DNA from: Solirubrobacteraceae bacterium
GTDB lineage: Bacteria > Actinomycetota > Thermoleophilia > Solirubrobacterales > Solirubrobacteraceae
DNA: 21,224 nucleotides
Assembly: GCA_030151725.1 (NCBI GenBank)
Contig: JASLDD010000126.1
Span: 1-21,224, forward strand
Reading direction: 5' to 3'
Shown: one piece after another, positions 6,988 through 14,818 of the stretch
How positions within the stretch are numbered: position 1 is the first letter of the stretch
How the letters are laid out: each line of letters begins with the position of its first letter
Made by a program: the position numbers and the translations under genes
The notes under the pieces: generated by a model
What the model was told of the DNA's origin: nothing
The model's database searches: none
The model's input: only the letters and a program-made list of their open reading frames with translations

Positions 6988-7665
6988 ATGGCCGTGCTGG
7001 AGGTCGAGGGGCTCGCCCGGCACTACGGCGAGCGCGAGGCGCTGAGCGATGTGTCGCTCGCTCTGGACGAGGGCAGCACGCTCGTCGTCTTCGGGCCAAA
7101 CGGCGCCGGCAAGACCACCCTCCTGCGCGTGCTCGCCTCGCTCCTGCGCCCCCACGCCGGCACCGTCAACGTGCTCGGTTCGAGCCTGCCCGGCGACGCC
7201 TGGGCGGTGCGCGGCCGCGTGGGGCTGCTCGCCCACGAGCCCCTGCTCTACCGCGAGCTCACCGCCCGCGAGAACCTGCGCTTCCACGCCCGCCTGCACA
7301 GCGTCAGCGAGCAGCGCGTCGAGGACGTCCTTGACAGCGTGGCCATGTCCAACCGCGCCGATGAGCCACTGCGAACGCTCTCGCGCGGGATGGTTCAACG
7401 TGTGGCCGTCGCGCGGTCCGTGTTGCACGACCCCGCACTCCTCCTCCTAGACGAGCCTTACTCCAACCTCGATCCCGCCGCTGTCGAGTTGGTGGCACCC
7501 CTCATCGGCGCCGCCTCCGGGCGCACCCGCGTGATCTGCAGCCACGACCCCAGCGGGGGCCTCGCCGAGGCCGATCTCGTGCTCGGGCTGCGCGCCGGGC
7601 GCACCGCCCTCCTGCGCGACGCCGCCCGCGTGAGCTCCGATCAGATCGTCGAGCTCTACCGGTGA
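6988..7665 (+). CDS. ccmA: Heme exporter ATP-binding protein CcmA
   Basis: ATPase of the CcmAB(C) ABC complex of System I cytochrome c maturation, which drives release of heme-loaded CcmE from CcmC. The 225 residues have Walker A GPNGAGKT at 36-43, the signature LSRGM at 131-135, Walker B with LLLLDEP at 151-157, a D-loop SNLDP and a switch His in CSHDPSG near 186. The Q-loop position reads LAHEPLLY, so Glu takes the place of the usual Gln, as in other CcmA-like proteins with HQP or HEP. The assignment rests on the ABC motifs together with the following ccmB and ccmC, since small ABC ATPases are otherwise hard to tell apart. Its stop overlaps the GTG of ccmB by 4 nt. Confidence 0.9.
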   Translation: MAVLEVEGLARHYGEREALSDVSLALDEGSTLVVFGPNGAGKTTLLRVLASLLRPHAGTVNVLGSSLPGDAWAVRGRVGLLAHEPLLYRELTARENLRFHARLHSVSEQRVEDVLDSVAMSNRADEPLRTLSRGMVQRVAVARSVLHDPALLLLDEPYSNLDPAAVELVAPLIGAASGRTRVICSHDPSGGLAEADLVLGLRAGRTALLRDAARVSSDQIVELYR

Positions 7666-8333
7666 GAAGCACCGTCGGCGCACTGCTGCGCAAGGAGCTC
7701 CTCGTCGAGCTGCGCACCCTCGAGTCCGTGCCCGGCATGTCCCTGTTCGCCGTTACCACCTTCGTCGTCTTCCACTTCGCCCTCAATCGCAACAGCGTCG
7801 AAGGCGACCTCGCCGCCGGCATCCTCTGGGTGACCCTCCTATTCGCCGCCATCCTCGGCATCAACCGGCTGTTCGTCGCCGACGCCGACCAGGGCGGCTT
7901 CGACGGCTTCCTGCTGGCCCCCGTCGACCGCAGCGCCATGCTCATCGCCAAGGCCCTCACGCTGCTCTCCTTCCTCGTCGTGCTCGAGCTCGTCGCCGTG
8001 CCCGCCTTCGGGCTTCTGCTGCTCGGCCCCTCCCTCGGCGGCGCCATGCCCGACCTGCTGCTCACCCTCGTACTCGGAGATCTCGGCATCGCCGTCATCG
8101 GGACACTCGTCGCCGCCCTCGCCGTGCAGACCCGTGCCCGCGACCTGCTCGGCCCCCTGCTGGCGCTGCCGCTGCTCGTTCCCATCGTCATCGGCGGCGC
8201 CCGCGCCACCTCGCCCCTCTTGATCCTGCACGCAGGCCACGCCCCCGCGCGCTGGCTGACCACGCTGGGTCTCTATGATCTGGTGTTCGGGCTGATCGCC
8301 TACGCCCTCTTCGATTTCCTCCTGGAGGACTAG
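7662..8333 (+). CDS. ccmB: Heme exporter membrane protein CcmB
   Basis: Membrane partner of CcmA in the cytochrome c maturation ABC complex. The 223 residues begin with ALLRKELLVELRTLESVPGM, close to the CcmB N-terminus. About six hydrophobic spans follow, with the family-like segments GINRLFVADADQGGFDGFLL and LGLYDLVFGLIAYALFDFLL. The GTG start sits in a GTGA overlap with the ccmA stop, which indicates translational coupling. The gene ends 8 nt before ccmC. Confidence 0.92.
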   Translation: MRSTVGALLRKELLVELRTLESVPGMSLFAVTTFVVFHFALNRNSVEGDLAAGILWVTLLFAAILGINRLFVADADQGGFDGFLLAPVDRSAMLIAKALTLLSFLVVLELVAVPAFGLLLLGPSLGGAMPDLLLTLVLGDLGIAVIGTLVAALAVQTRARDLLGPLLALPLLVPIVIGGARATSPLLILHAGHAPARWLTTLGLYDLVFGLIAYALFDFLLED

Positions 8334-8341
8334 ACAAACCG

Positions 8342-9112
8342 ATGTACGGGAAGGGCCTGCGCGCTCTGAGCTTCGCCACAGTGGCCGCCATGGCGGTCGC
8401 GCTGGGGCTCGTCTTCTTCTATGCCCCCCTGGAAGCCGAACAGGGCTTCCTGCAGAAGATCTTCTACCTGCACGTGCCCCTCGCCATCGTCGCGCTGTGT
8501 GGCTTCGTGCTCGGCGGCCTGCTCGCAATCCAGCATCTGCGCACCCGCGACCCCCGCTGGGACATGCGCTCCTATGTCGCCATCCACATGAGCCTCATCT
8601 TCGCCGTCGGCACCCTCATCACGGGCTCCATCTGGGCCAAGGGCTCCTGGGGGCACTGGTGGGTGTGGAGCGAGCCCACCCTCGTGTCCTTCCTGATCGT
8701 CTTCCTGCTCTACGCCACCTACCAGCCGCTGCGCTTCGCCATCGAGGACCCCGAGCGCCAGTCTCGCTATGCCTCCGTCTTCGCCGTCACCGCCGGTGCC
8801 TTCGTGCCCATGAACTTCATCGCCGTGCGCCTCTCCACCGCCTACCTGCACCCCCGCGTGCTCGGCAGCACCTCCAACCTGCCCGGCCCCATGGCATTCA
8901 CTTTCCTCGTCTCCTTGATCGCCATGGCTCTGCTGTGGGTCACCCTCTGCAAGTACGAGCTCACCGCCAAGCACACCCGCGCCCAGGTCCGCGCCCTGCG
9001 CAGGCGCCTCACAGGCGAGACCGGCCTTCCCCTCCGCCAGCGAAGCGCCGCCCCCAGCCTGCAGCCCACAGCCTCCGTGCGGCCAAGCACAGCCACAGGG
9101 TCAGGCAGCTGA
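8342..9112 (+). CDS. ccmC: Cytochrome c maturation protein CcmC (heme-handling protein)
   Basis: Polytopic membrane protein that presents heme to CcmE in System I. The 256 residues show about six spans and the tryptophan-rich periplasmic motif WGHWWVW at 103-109. The conserved heme-ligand-type histidines lie in IFYLHVPLA (His44) and AYLHPRVLG (His170). In the family the W-rich motif is normally followed by Asp (WWVWD). Here it reads WWVWSEPTLVS, with Ser at 110. The C-terminal 45 residues are a polar tail beyond the usual end. A GGAGG at 8324-8328, 13 nt upstream, may serve as ribosome-binding site. The stop overlaps the start of the ccmD-like gene as TGATG. Confidence 0.93.
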   Translation: MYGKGLRALSFATVAAMAVALGLVFFYAPLEAEQGFLQKIFYLHVPLAIVALCGFVLGGLLAIQHLRTRDPRWDMRSYVAIHMSLIFAVGTLITGSIWAKGSWGHWWVWSEPTLVSFLIVFLLYATYQPLRFAIEDPERQSRYASVFAVTAGAFVPMNFIAVRLSTAYLHPRVLGSTSNLPGPMAFTFLVSLIAMALLWVTLCKYELTAKHTRAQVRALRRRLTGETGLPLRQRSAAPSLQPTASVRPSTATGSGS

Positions 9113-9369
9113 TGGCCGCGCTGCTCGTCGCCGAAATTCCCGCCCTGCCCCTACACGAGGCCGGCAAGTACGTCGCCGGCGCCTACGTCGTGCTGTTCGT
9201 CATCGTGCTCATCTACGTCGCCATCATGGCCATCCGCCTCAGCCGCATCGAGCGTGAGCTGGGCGAGCTGCTCGAGCTGGCCGACCGTGCCCCCGAAGGC
9301 GAGCCCGCAGCCACCGCCGCGCTCGACAGGGAGTCCACGCTCGCATACCCCATGAAGGGGCACAAGTGA
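9112..9369 (+). CDS. CcmD-like small membrane protein
   Basis: An 85-residue protein with one membrane span (about 18-42, containing YVVLFVIVLIYVAIMAIRL) followed by a charged amphipathic helix (RIERELGELLELAD). This is the plan of CcmD, the small subunit that holds CcmC and the CcmAB complex together. The identification rests mainly on size, topology and position directly after ccmC, because CcmD is weakly conserved in sequence. At 85 residues it is somewhat longer than typical CcmD. The ATG overlaps the ccmC stop by 1 nt and its own stop overlaps the hemA GTG by 4 nt, so it is a coupled gene rather than a chance frame. Confidence 0.75.
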   Translation: MAALLVAEIPALPLHEAGKYVAGAYVVLFVIVLIYVAIMAIRLSRIERELGELLELADRAPEGEPAATAALDRESTLAYPMKGHK

Positions 9370-10751
9370 ACGAGCTGCTCGCACTCGGCATCTCCCACAA
9401 GACGGCGCCCGTTGCGCTGCGCGAGCGGCTGGCCTTCACCGAGAGCGAGGGCGTCGAGTTCGCGCGCCAGGCCACAGCCACCAGCGAGGTCCGCGAGGCC
9501 GTCGTCATCTCCACCTGCAACCGCACCGAGGTCTACCTCGTGGTGGGCGGGGCGGGCGGGGATCTAGTTCAAGCCGAGTCCGACGTTCTCGGGCTGCTGG
9601 CCCGTCGCGCCGACATCCGCCCCACCGAGCTCGCCGAGGCCATCTACTCGCCGCGCAACTGCGACACCGCCCGCCACCTCTACAGGGTCACCGCCGGCCT
9701 CGAGTCCATGATCGTCGGCGAGGCCGAGATCCAGGGACAGGTGCGCCGTGCCCACGAAGCAGCCATGCGCGCCGGCTGCACCGGCCCACTGTCCAACCGC
9801 CTGTTCGCCGCCGCCCTCACCACCGGCAAGCGCGTCCGCTCCGAGACCGCCATCGGCTCCAGCCGCGTCAGCGTGCCCTCCGTCGCCGTCGACCTCGCCC
9901 TCAGCGTCCTCGGCGGCCTCGAGCAGCGCCATGTCGTGATCCTCGGCGCCGGCGAGACCAGCGAGCTCACCGCCCGCGCGCTCGCCGAGCAGGGCGCCGG
10001 CACCATCTTCGTGGCCAACCGCCACGCCGACCGCGCCCTCAGCCTCGCCCAGCGCTTCGGCGGCTCCGTCGTCGGGCTCGACAAACTGCCCGATCAGCTG
10101 CTGCACGCCGACATCGTCCTCTCCTCCACATCCTCCCCCCACCCCATCGTCGGGCGCGAGGAGCTCGAGCTGGTGATGGCCGAGCGCCACCGTCGTCCGC
10201 TGCTGCTGATCGACATCGCCGTCCCCCGCGACATCGACCCCGCCTGCGGCGAAGTGGAGGGCGTGAGCCTCTACGACATCGACGACCTGCAGGCCGTCGT
10301 CGCGCGCAACCTCTCCTCGCGCGAGGAGGAGGCTCCGCGCGCCATGGCCATCGTGGATGAGGAGATCCACCGCTTCGCCCGCTGGCTGGGGCAGCTCGAC
10401 ACGCTGCCCACCGTCAGCGCCCTGCGCGAGCACGGCAACGCCATCGTCGAGCAGGTGCTGGCCGAGAACTCCGCCCGCTGGGAGTCCGCCTCCCCACGCG
10501 ACATCGCCCGTGTCGAGGCCATCGCCCGCGCCGTCATGACTCGCCTGCTGCACGAGCCCACCATCCGCCTGCGCAGCCTCAGCGCCGACCGCGGACATGC
10601 GAGCCTCGAGATCGTGCGCGAGCTGTTCGGGCTGCAGGAGGACGCCCCCGTCGAGCAGCCCGCCGGGGCTGAGCTGGCGGAGGTTCACGACCTGCCCGCC
10701 CGCGCCTCAGACGGTGGGTCCGCGAGGGCTCGCCACCGTCGCAACCGCTGA
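9366..10751 (+). CDS. hemA: Glutamyl-tRNA reductase (HemA)
   Basis: NADPH-dependent reduction of glutamyl-tRNA to glutamate-1-semialdehyde, the committed step of C5 tetrapyrrole synthesis. The 461 residues carry GISHKTAPVALRERLAF at 8-24, the catalytic STCNR with nucleophile Cys51, the GLESMIVGEAEIQGQVR segment at 111-127, a Rossmann VILGAGETSEL at 191-201, and a C-terminal dimerisation helix region. An extra polar tail of about 35 residues ends the protein. The GTG start overlaps the ccmD-like stop (GTGA), and the stop overlaps the hemC start (TGATG). Its place right after ccmABCD ties heme supply to cytochrome c maturation. Confidence 0.97.
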   Translation: MNELLALGISHKTAPVALRERLAFTESEGVEFARQATATSEVREAVVISTCNRTEVYLVVGGAGGDLVQAESDVLGLLARRADIRPTELAEAIYSPRNCDTARHLYRVTAGLESMIVGEAEIQGQVRRAHEAAMRAGCTGPLSNRLFAAALTTGKRVRSETAIGSSRVSVPSVAVDLALSVLGGLEQRHVVILGAGETSELTARALAEQGAGTIFVANRHADRALSLAQRFGGSVVGLDKLPDQLLHADIVLSSTSSPHPIVGREELELVMAERHRRPLLLIDIAVPRDIDPACGEVEGVSLYDIDDLQAVVARNLSSREEEAPRAMAIVDEEIHRFARWLGQLDTLPTVSALREHGNAIVEQVLAENSARWESASPRDIARVEAIARAVMTRLLHEPTIRLRSLSADRGHASLEIVRELFGLQEDAPVEQPAGAELAEVHDLPARASDGGSARARHRRNR

Positions 10752-11650
10752 TGCGACTGGGGACCAGGCGCAGCGCCCTGGCGCTCGCTCAGGCCGAGCA
10801 CGTGAGCCAGCTTTTGGGTGGCGCCGAGATCGTTCCCTTCGTCACCCGCGGCGACCGCGGAGCGGCTGAGGAGGACAAGTCGCGCTGGGTGGCTGAGCTC
10901 GAGGACGCGCTTCTGCGCGAGGAGATCGACCTGGCCGTGCACTCCGCCAAGGACCTCCCCGGCGAGCTCGCCCAGGGACTCGAGCTGCTCGGCTCGCCCG
11001 AGCGGGCCGGTGGTGAGGACGTGCTGTGCGGAGCCGCCGGCCTCGACGAGCTCGCGCCCGGCGCCCGCGTGGGCACCAGCAGCATCCGGCGCATGGCCCA
11101 GCTGCTCGCCGAGCGCGACGACCTCGACGTGGTCGCCGTGCGGGGGAACGTTGACACGCGCCTGGCAAAGCTCGCACGGGCTGAGGATGGGCTCGATGCG
11201 ATCGTGCTCGCCCGTGCCGGCCTGCAGCGGCTCGGCCGTGACGGCGAGATCGGCGGCCTGCTCGACCCCGCGCGCTTCGTGCCCGCGCCTGGGCAGGGCG
11301 CGCTCGCGCTCCAGGGACGGACCGATGACGAGCGCACCCGCGTTGCCGTGCAGGCGATCACCCACTCCGACACATTCGCTTGCCTGCTCGCCGAGCGCGC
11401 CGTCGCGCGCGAGCTCGGTGCCTCCTGTCACACCCCCTTTGGCGCATATGCCGTGGCCGTGGGCTGCGGCTGCCTGAGTCTCAGCGTGTGGGTGGGGCTG
11501 CCCGACGGGTCCGCCTGGGCTCACGACGAGCTCGTGGGCGGCTTCTACGACCCCGAGGCACTCGGGCTGCGTGTCGCGGAGCGCCTGCAGGGGGCCGGTG
11601 GCGCGCAGCTGCTGGCGCAGGCCGAGGAGATGGCTGGCGTGAGTGGCTGA
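10751..11650 (+). CDS. hemC: Porphobilinogen deaminase / hydroxymethylbilane synthase (HemC)
   Basis: Polymerises four porphobilinogen units to hydroxymethylbilane. The 299 residues include RLGTRRSALALAQ at the N-terminus, AVHSAKDLP at 62-70 with catalytic Asp68, GTSSIRRMAQL at 108-118, VRGNVDTRLAKL at 130-141, FVPAPGQGALALQ at 176-188 and ELGASCHTPFGAYA at 221-234. In the last, Cys226 is the attachment site of the dipyrromethane cofactor. The ATG overlaps the hemA stop by 1 nt and the gene end overlaps cobA-hemD by 8 nt. The usual upstream enzyme gene hemB is not in the window. Confidence 0.97.
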   Translation: MRLGTRRSALALAQAEHVSQLLGGAEIVPFVTRGDRGAAEEDKSRWVAELEDALLREEIDLAVHSAKDLPGELAQGLELLGSPERAGGEDVLCGAAGLDELAPGARVGTSSIRRMAQLLAERDDLDVVAVRGNVDTRLAKLARAEDGLDAIVLARAGLQRLGRDGEIGGLLDPARFVPAPGQGALALQGRTDDERTRVAVQAITHSDTFACLLAERAVARELGASCHTPFGAYAVAVGCGCLSLSVWVGLPDGSAWAHDELVGGFYDPEALGLRVAERLQGAGGAQLLAQAEEMAGVSG

Positions 11651-13208
11651 GCCCGGCCAGCCGGGAGCCGCGGGCGGTGGCGTCGGCGCCGAGGACGGTG
11701 TCGGGCGCGTGTACCTCGTGGGCGCCGGCCCCGGCGACCCCGGCCTGCTGACCGCGCGCGCCCTCGAGCTGATCGCCCAGGCCGACGTCATCCTCTACGA
11801 CCGTCTGATTCCCTCGAGCGCCCTCGACGGCGCCCGGCCAGATGCCGAGCTGCTGTACGTGGGCAAGGAGGGCGGCGGCGCTTCCGTTCCCCAGGAGCGC
11901 ACCGAGGCCGAGATGCTGGCCCGCGCGCAGGCGGGCAGCATGGTCGTGCGCCTCAAGGGTGGAGACCCATTCGTGTTCGGGCGCGGGGGCGAGGAGGCGC
12001 TCACGCTGCTCGCCGCCGGGATCCCATTCGAGGTCGTCCCCGGCGTCACCGCTGGAGTCGGCGCAAGCGCCTACGCCGGCATCCCCGTCACCCACCGGGG
12101 GCTCTCGAGCGCAGTGGCGCTGGTCACCGGCCACGAAGACCCCACCAAGGATGAGACCGCCATCGACTGGCCCGCCCTTGCAGCCTTTCCGGGGACGCTC
12201 GTGCTCTACATGGGCGTGCGCCGCCTGCCCCACATCGCCACCGCCCTCATCGCCGGCGGGCGAGCTGCCTCAGAGCCCGTGGCGCTCGTCGAAAACGGCA
12301 CTCTCCCCACCCAGCGCACCGTCGTCGGCACGCTCGACACGATCGCCGAGATCGCCCAGCGCGAGGACGTGCGCGCACCCTCCATCACCGTGGTCGGCTC
12401 GGTCGTGGAGCTGGCCGGCGAGCTCGCCTGGCGTGAGCCCCGGCCGCTGGCAGGACGCACGGTGGCCGTGACCAGGGCCCGCGCGCAGTCAAGCGGGCTG
12501 GCGCACCGTCTGCAGGAGCTAGGCGCAACCGTCGTCCAGGCGCCCACCATCCGCGTGCAGGCGCTCGCCGGGGAGCCGCTCGATCCGGCCGGGTATGACC
12601 TCGTCTGCCTGACCAACCCCAATGGCGTCGAGGCGTTCTTCGAGCGCTTGGGGCAGGGAGGCCGCGACGCGCGTGCGCTCGCCGGCGCCACCGTCGCCGC
12701 GATCGGCCCGGGCACCGCGCGAGCGCTGGCCGGGCATGGGGTCGTGGCCGATGTGGTGCCCGAGCGCTTCGTCGCCGAGTCGCTCGTGGAGGCGTTGTCT
12801 GAGATCCCGGTGAAGCGCGCATTGGTGGCGCGCGCCCACGAGGCACGAGACGTGCTGCCCGACGCCCTGCGAGCGCGCGGCGCCGATGTGGACGTGCTCG
12901 CCCTCTATGAGACGCTCGCCGAGCCGCTCACGCCGCAGGCGCTGCAGGCGGCCCGCGCGGCCGACTACATCACCTTCACCTCCTCCTCCACCGTGCGCTT
13001 CTTCGTTGAGGCAGCCGGCGGTGAGGCGGGGCTCTCGCCAGACACGCGCGTGGTGTCCATCGGACCAGTCACCACGCAGACGCTGCGCGAGCACGGGCTC
13101 ACGCCGCACATCGAGGCCGAGACCCACGACATCGACGGTATGATCGCCGCCCTGCTCGCCGATTCCACATTTTCGTGGCCTCCCACAGCCCGCTCCCACC
13201 CGTCATAA
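11643..13208 (+). CDS. cobA: Fusion of uroporphyrinogen-III C-methyltransferase (CobA) and uroporphyrinogen-III synthase (HemD)
   Basis: Bifunctional protein of 521 residues. Residues about 21-262 are the SAM-dependent methyltransferase that makes precorrin-2: YLVGAGPGDPGLLTARALEL at 24-43, VRLKGGDPFVFGRGGEEA at 102-119, PGVTAGVGA at 133-141 and GIPVTHRG at 146-153. Residues about 268-515 are uroporphyrinogen-III synthase, recognised by GRTVAVTRARAQSSGL at the start, AIGPGTARAL in the middle and ITFTSSSTVRFF near the end. One protein thus closes the ring and methylates the product. The siroheme branch continues with the precorrin-2 dehydrogenase at the head of the operon. It starts with GTG in an 8-nt overlap with hemC and ends 34 nt inside the next gene. 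Confidence 0.95.
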   Translation: MAEPGQPGAAGGGVGAEDGVGRVYLVGAGPGDPGLLTARALELIAQADVILYDRLIPSSALDGARPDAELLYVGKEGGGASVPQERTEAEMLARAQAGSMVVRLKGGDPFVFGRGGEEALTLLAAGIPFEVVPGVTAGVGASAYAGIPVTHRGLSSAVALVTGHEDPTKDETAIDWPALAAFPGTLVLYMGVRRLPHIATALIAGGRAASEPVALVENGTLPTQRTVVGTLDTIAEIAQREDVRAPSITVVGSVVELAGELAWREPRPLAGRTVAVTRARAQSSGLAHRLQELGATVVQAPTIRVQALAGEPLDPAGYDLVCLTNPNGVEAFFERLGQGGRDARALAGATVAAIGPGTARALAGHGVVADVVPERFVAESLVEALSEIPVKRALVARAHEARDVLPDALRARGADVDVLALYETLAEPLTPQALQAARAADYITFTSSSTVRFFVEAAGGEAGLSPDTRVVSIGPVTTQTLREHGLTPHIEAETHDIDGMIAALLADSTFSWPPTARSHPS

Positions 13209-14011
13209 CGTTCCTCTCCGACTACGGCCACGTGGACGAGTTCGTGGGTGTCTGCCACGGCGTCATCGCCCGTCGCTGCCCTGAGGCGAGGGTGATCGAT
13301 CTCACCCACGAGGTGCCAAGCCACGACGTGCGCGCCGGCGCCATCCTGTTGCGCTCAGCCCTTCCCTACCTGCCCGTGGGCGTGCACCTGGCGGTCGTCG
13401 ATCCCGGCGTCAGCGCAGTCGGCCCACACTCCCGCCGTGCCGTCGCCCTGCGCACGGCCGAGCAGGACCGTGTGCTCGTGGGACCCGACAACGGCCTGCT
13501 GATGCCTGCCGCCGAGCGCCAGGGCGGGGTCGTCGAGGCGGTCGACATCGGCAACTCGCCCGAGTGCCTGCAGCCGATCTCGCGAACGTTTCACGGTCGC
13601 GACATCTTCGCTCCCGTGGCAGCCGCGCTGGCCGCCGGCGAGCCGCTCGACGCCGTCGGCGAGCCCGTGCCCATCGATCAGATCCGCCGCATGGGCATGC
13701 CATCCGCGCATATGGCGCGCGGCATCCTCACCGCCCACGTGCTGCGCAGTGACACCTTCGGCAACCTCATCCTCGACGCCGACAAGCAGCAACTGGAAGC
13801 GCTGGGCGCGCTCGGCGACACGCTCGTCGTCAACCACGGGGGCGTGCGTCACGACGCCGCCTATGCCGCTACCTTCGCCGATGTGACTCCCGGCGAGCTC
13901 TTGATCTACGAGGACGCACAGCAGATGGTCTCGCTCGCCGTCAACCGTGGCTCGGCAGCAAAGCTGCTGCATGCCGAGCAGGACGACGAGCTCTTGATCC
14001 ACGCCACGTGA
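13175..14011 (+). CDS. SAM hydroxide adenosyltransferase family protein (DUF62; SAM hydrolase)
   Basis: Member of the family that includes archaeal SAM hydroxide adenosyltransferases and the fluorinase/chlorinase enzymes. Ordinary members split S-adenosylmethionine with water into adenosine and methionine. The 278 residues have ITFLSDYGHVDEFVGVCHGV at 11-30, IDLTHEVPSHDVRAGA at 41-56, VVDPGVS with Asp76, Arg87/Arg88, GPDNGLL at 103-109, HGRDIFAPVAAALA with His140, and SDTFGNLI at 192-199. Asp, Arg and His fit the water-activating triad of hydrolases, so halogenase activity is unlikely. The GTG start lies inside the end of cobA-hemD, without a clear Shine-Dalgarno, and the stop overlaps birA as GTGA. 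Confidence 0.9.
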   Translation: MASHSPLPPVITFLSDYGHVDEFVGVCHGVIARRCPEARVIDLTHEVPSHDVRAGAILLRSALPYLPVGVHLAVVDPGVSAVGPHSRRAVALRTAEQDRVLVGPDNGLLMPAAERQGGVVEAVDIGNSPECLQPISRTFHGRDIFAPVAAALAAGEPLDAVGEPVPIDQIRRMGMPSAHMARGILTAHVLRSDTFGNLILDADKQQLEALGALGDTLVVNHGGVRHDAAYAATFADVTPGELLIYEDAQQMVSLAVNRGSAAKLLHAEQDDELLIHAT

Positions 14012-14811
14012 GCGGGGTCGGCGGCTCTCCCGCCGGCGAGCCGGACGCGGCCGGCGCCGGCGTCTCGCTCGGACATCCTCGCGTGCATCTGCGGCGGACC
14101 GACTCGACCAACGAGCGCGCCCGCGAGCTTGCTCTGGCCGGAGCCCCGCACGGCACGCTCGTCACAGCCCGCGAGCAGAGCGCCGGACGCGGCCGTCAGG
14201 GACGACGCTGGTCGGCGCCCGCGGGAAGCTCGCTGCTGATGTCCCTGCTGCTGCGCTCCCCGCCGCGGCTGCTGCCACTGATGGCGGCAGTGGCCGTGTG
14301 CGAGGTCGCCGGCGAGCATGCTCAGATCAAGTGGCCAAACGACGTCGTCCTTCCCTTGGCTGCGGCGGCGAGCGGTAGCGGCCCGGGCCTTGCGAAGGTG
14401 GCGGGCATCCTCATCGAGGGGCGCCCCCAGGAAGGCTGGGCGGTGCTCGGGATCGGCGTCAATGTGGCCGTGCGATTGGAGGATCTGCCCGCTGAGCTAC
14501 GCCCCGGAGCAGGTGGCGAGCCCCCGGCGAGCGGCCTGCCGGCGGCGACGCTGGGCGGCCGGCCAAGCGATGTCGAACCCACGCTGTCGCGGCTGCTCCA
14601 GGCGCTCGAGCGCCGCCTGGCCGAGGGCCCCGAGGAGACGCTACGGGCGTGGCGGGCGCGCGATGCCTTGAAGGGTCGAGAGGTCGGTTGGAGCGGCGGC
14701 AGCGGGCGGGCGCAGGGCATCGACGGTGACGGGCGCCTGGTAGTCGCGCTGAGCGACGGCGGCCACACCGCGATCGGCTCCGGCGAGATCCATCTGGAGC
14801 GGATCGGTTAG
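14008..14811 (+). CDS. birA: Biotin--[acetyl-CoA-carboxylase] ligase, monofunctional BirA
   Basis: Attaches biotin to the carrier protein of biotin-dependent carboxylases through biotinyl-AMP. The 267 residues show TDSTNERARELA at 31-42, the adenylate-binding GRGRQGRRW at 60-68, KWPNDV at 108-113, and KVAGILIEG at 130-138 with the likely catalytic Lys130. VLGIGVNV at 146-153 and a C-terminal SH3-like part follow. No DNA-binding winged helix precedes the ligase core, so it is not the E. coli type repressor. An Ala/Gly/Ser-rich insert of about 12 residues (LAAAASGSGPG) lies between KWPNDV and the catalytic Lys, where the family normally has a short turn. It is the last gene of the operon and faces the helicase gene with 7 nt between them. 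Confidence 0.95.
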   Translation: MSGVGGSPAGEPDAAGAGVSLGHPRVHLRRTDSTNERARELALAGAPHGTLVTAREQSAGRGRQGRRWSAPAGSSLLMSLLLRSPPRLLPLMAAVAVCEVAGEHAQIKWPNDVVLPLAAAASGSGPGLAKVAGILIEGRPQEGWAVLGIGVNVAVRLEDLPAELRPGAGGEPPASGLPAATLGGRPSDVEPTLSRLLQALERRLAEGPEETLRAWRARDALKGREVGWSGGSGRAQGIDGDGRLVVALSDGGHTAIGSGEIHLERIG

Positions 14812-14818
14812 GAGTCGG

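Noticed and set aside
9564..11791. Minus-strand open frames of 374 and 368 residues opposite hemA and hemC
   Set aside because: Typical antisense frames in high-GC genes. Their Gly/Ala/Asp-rich sequence matches no family, while the plus strand encodes complete HemA and HemC.
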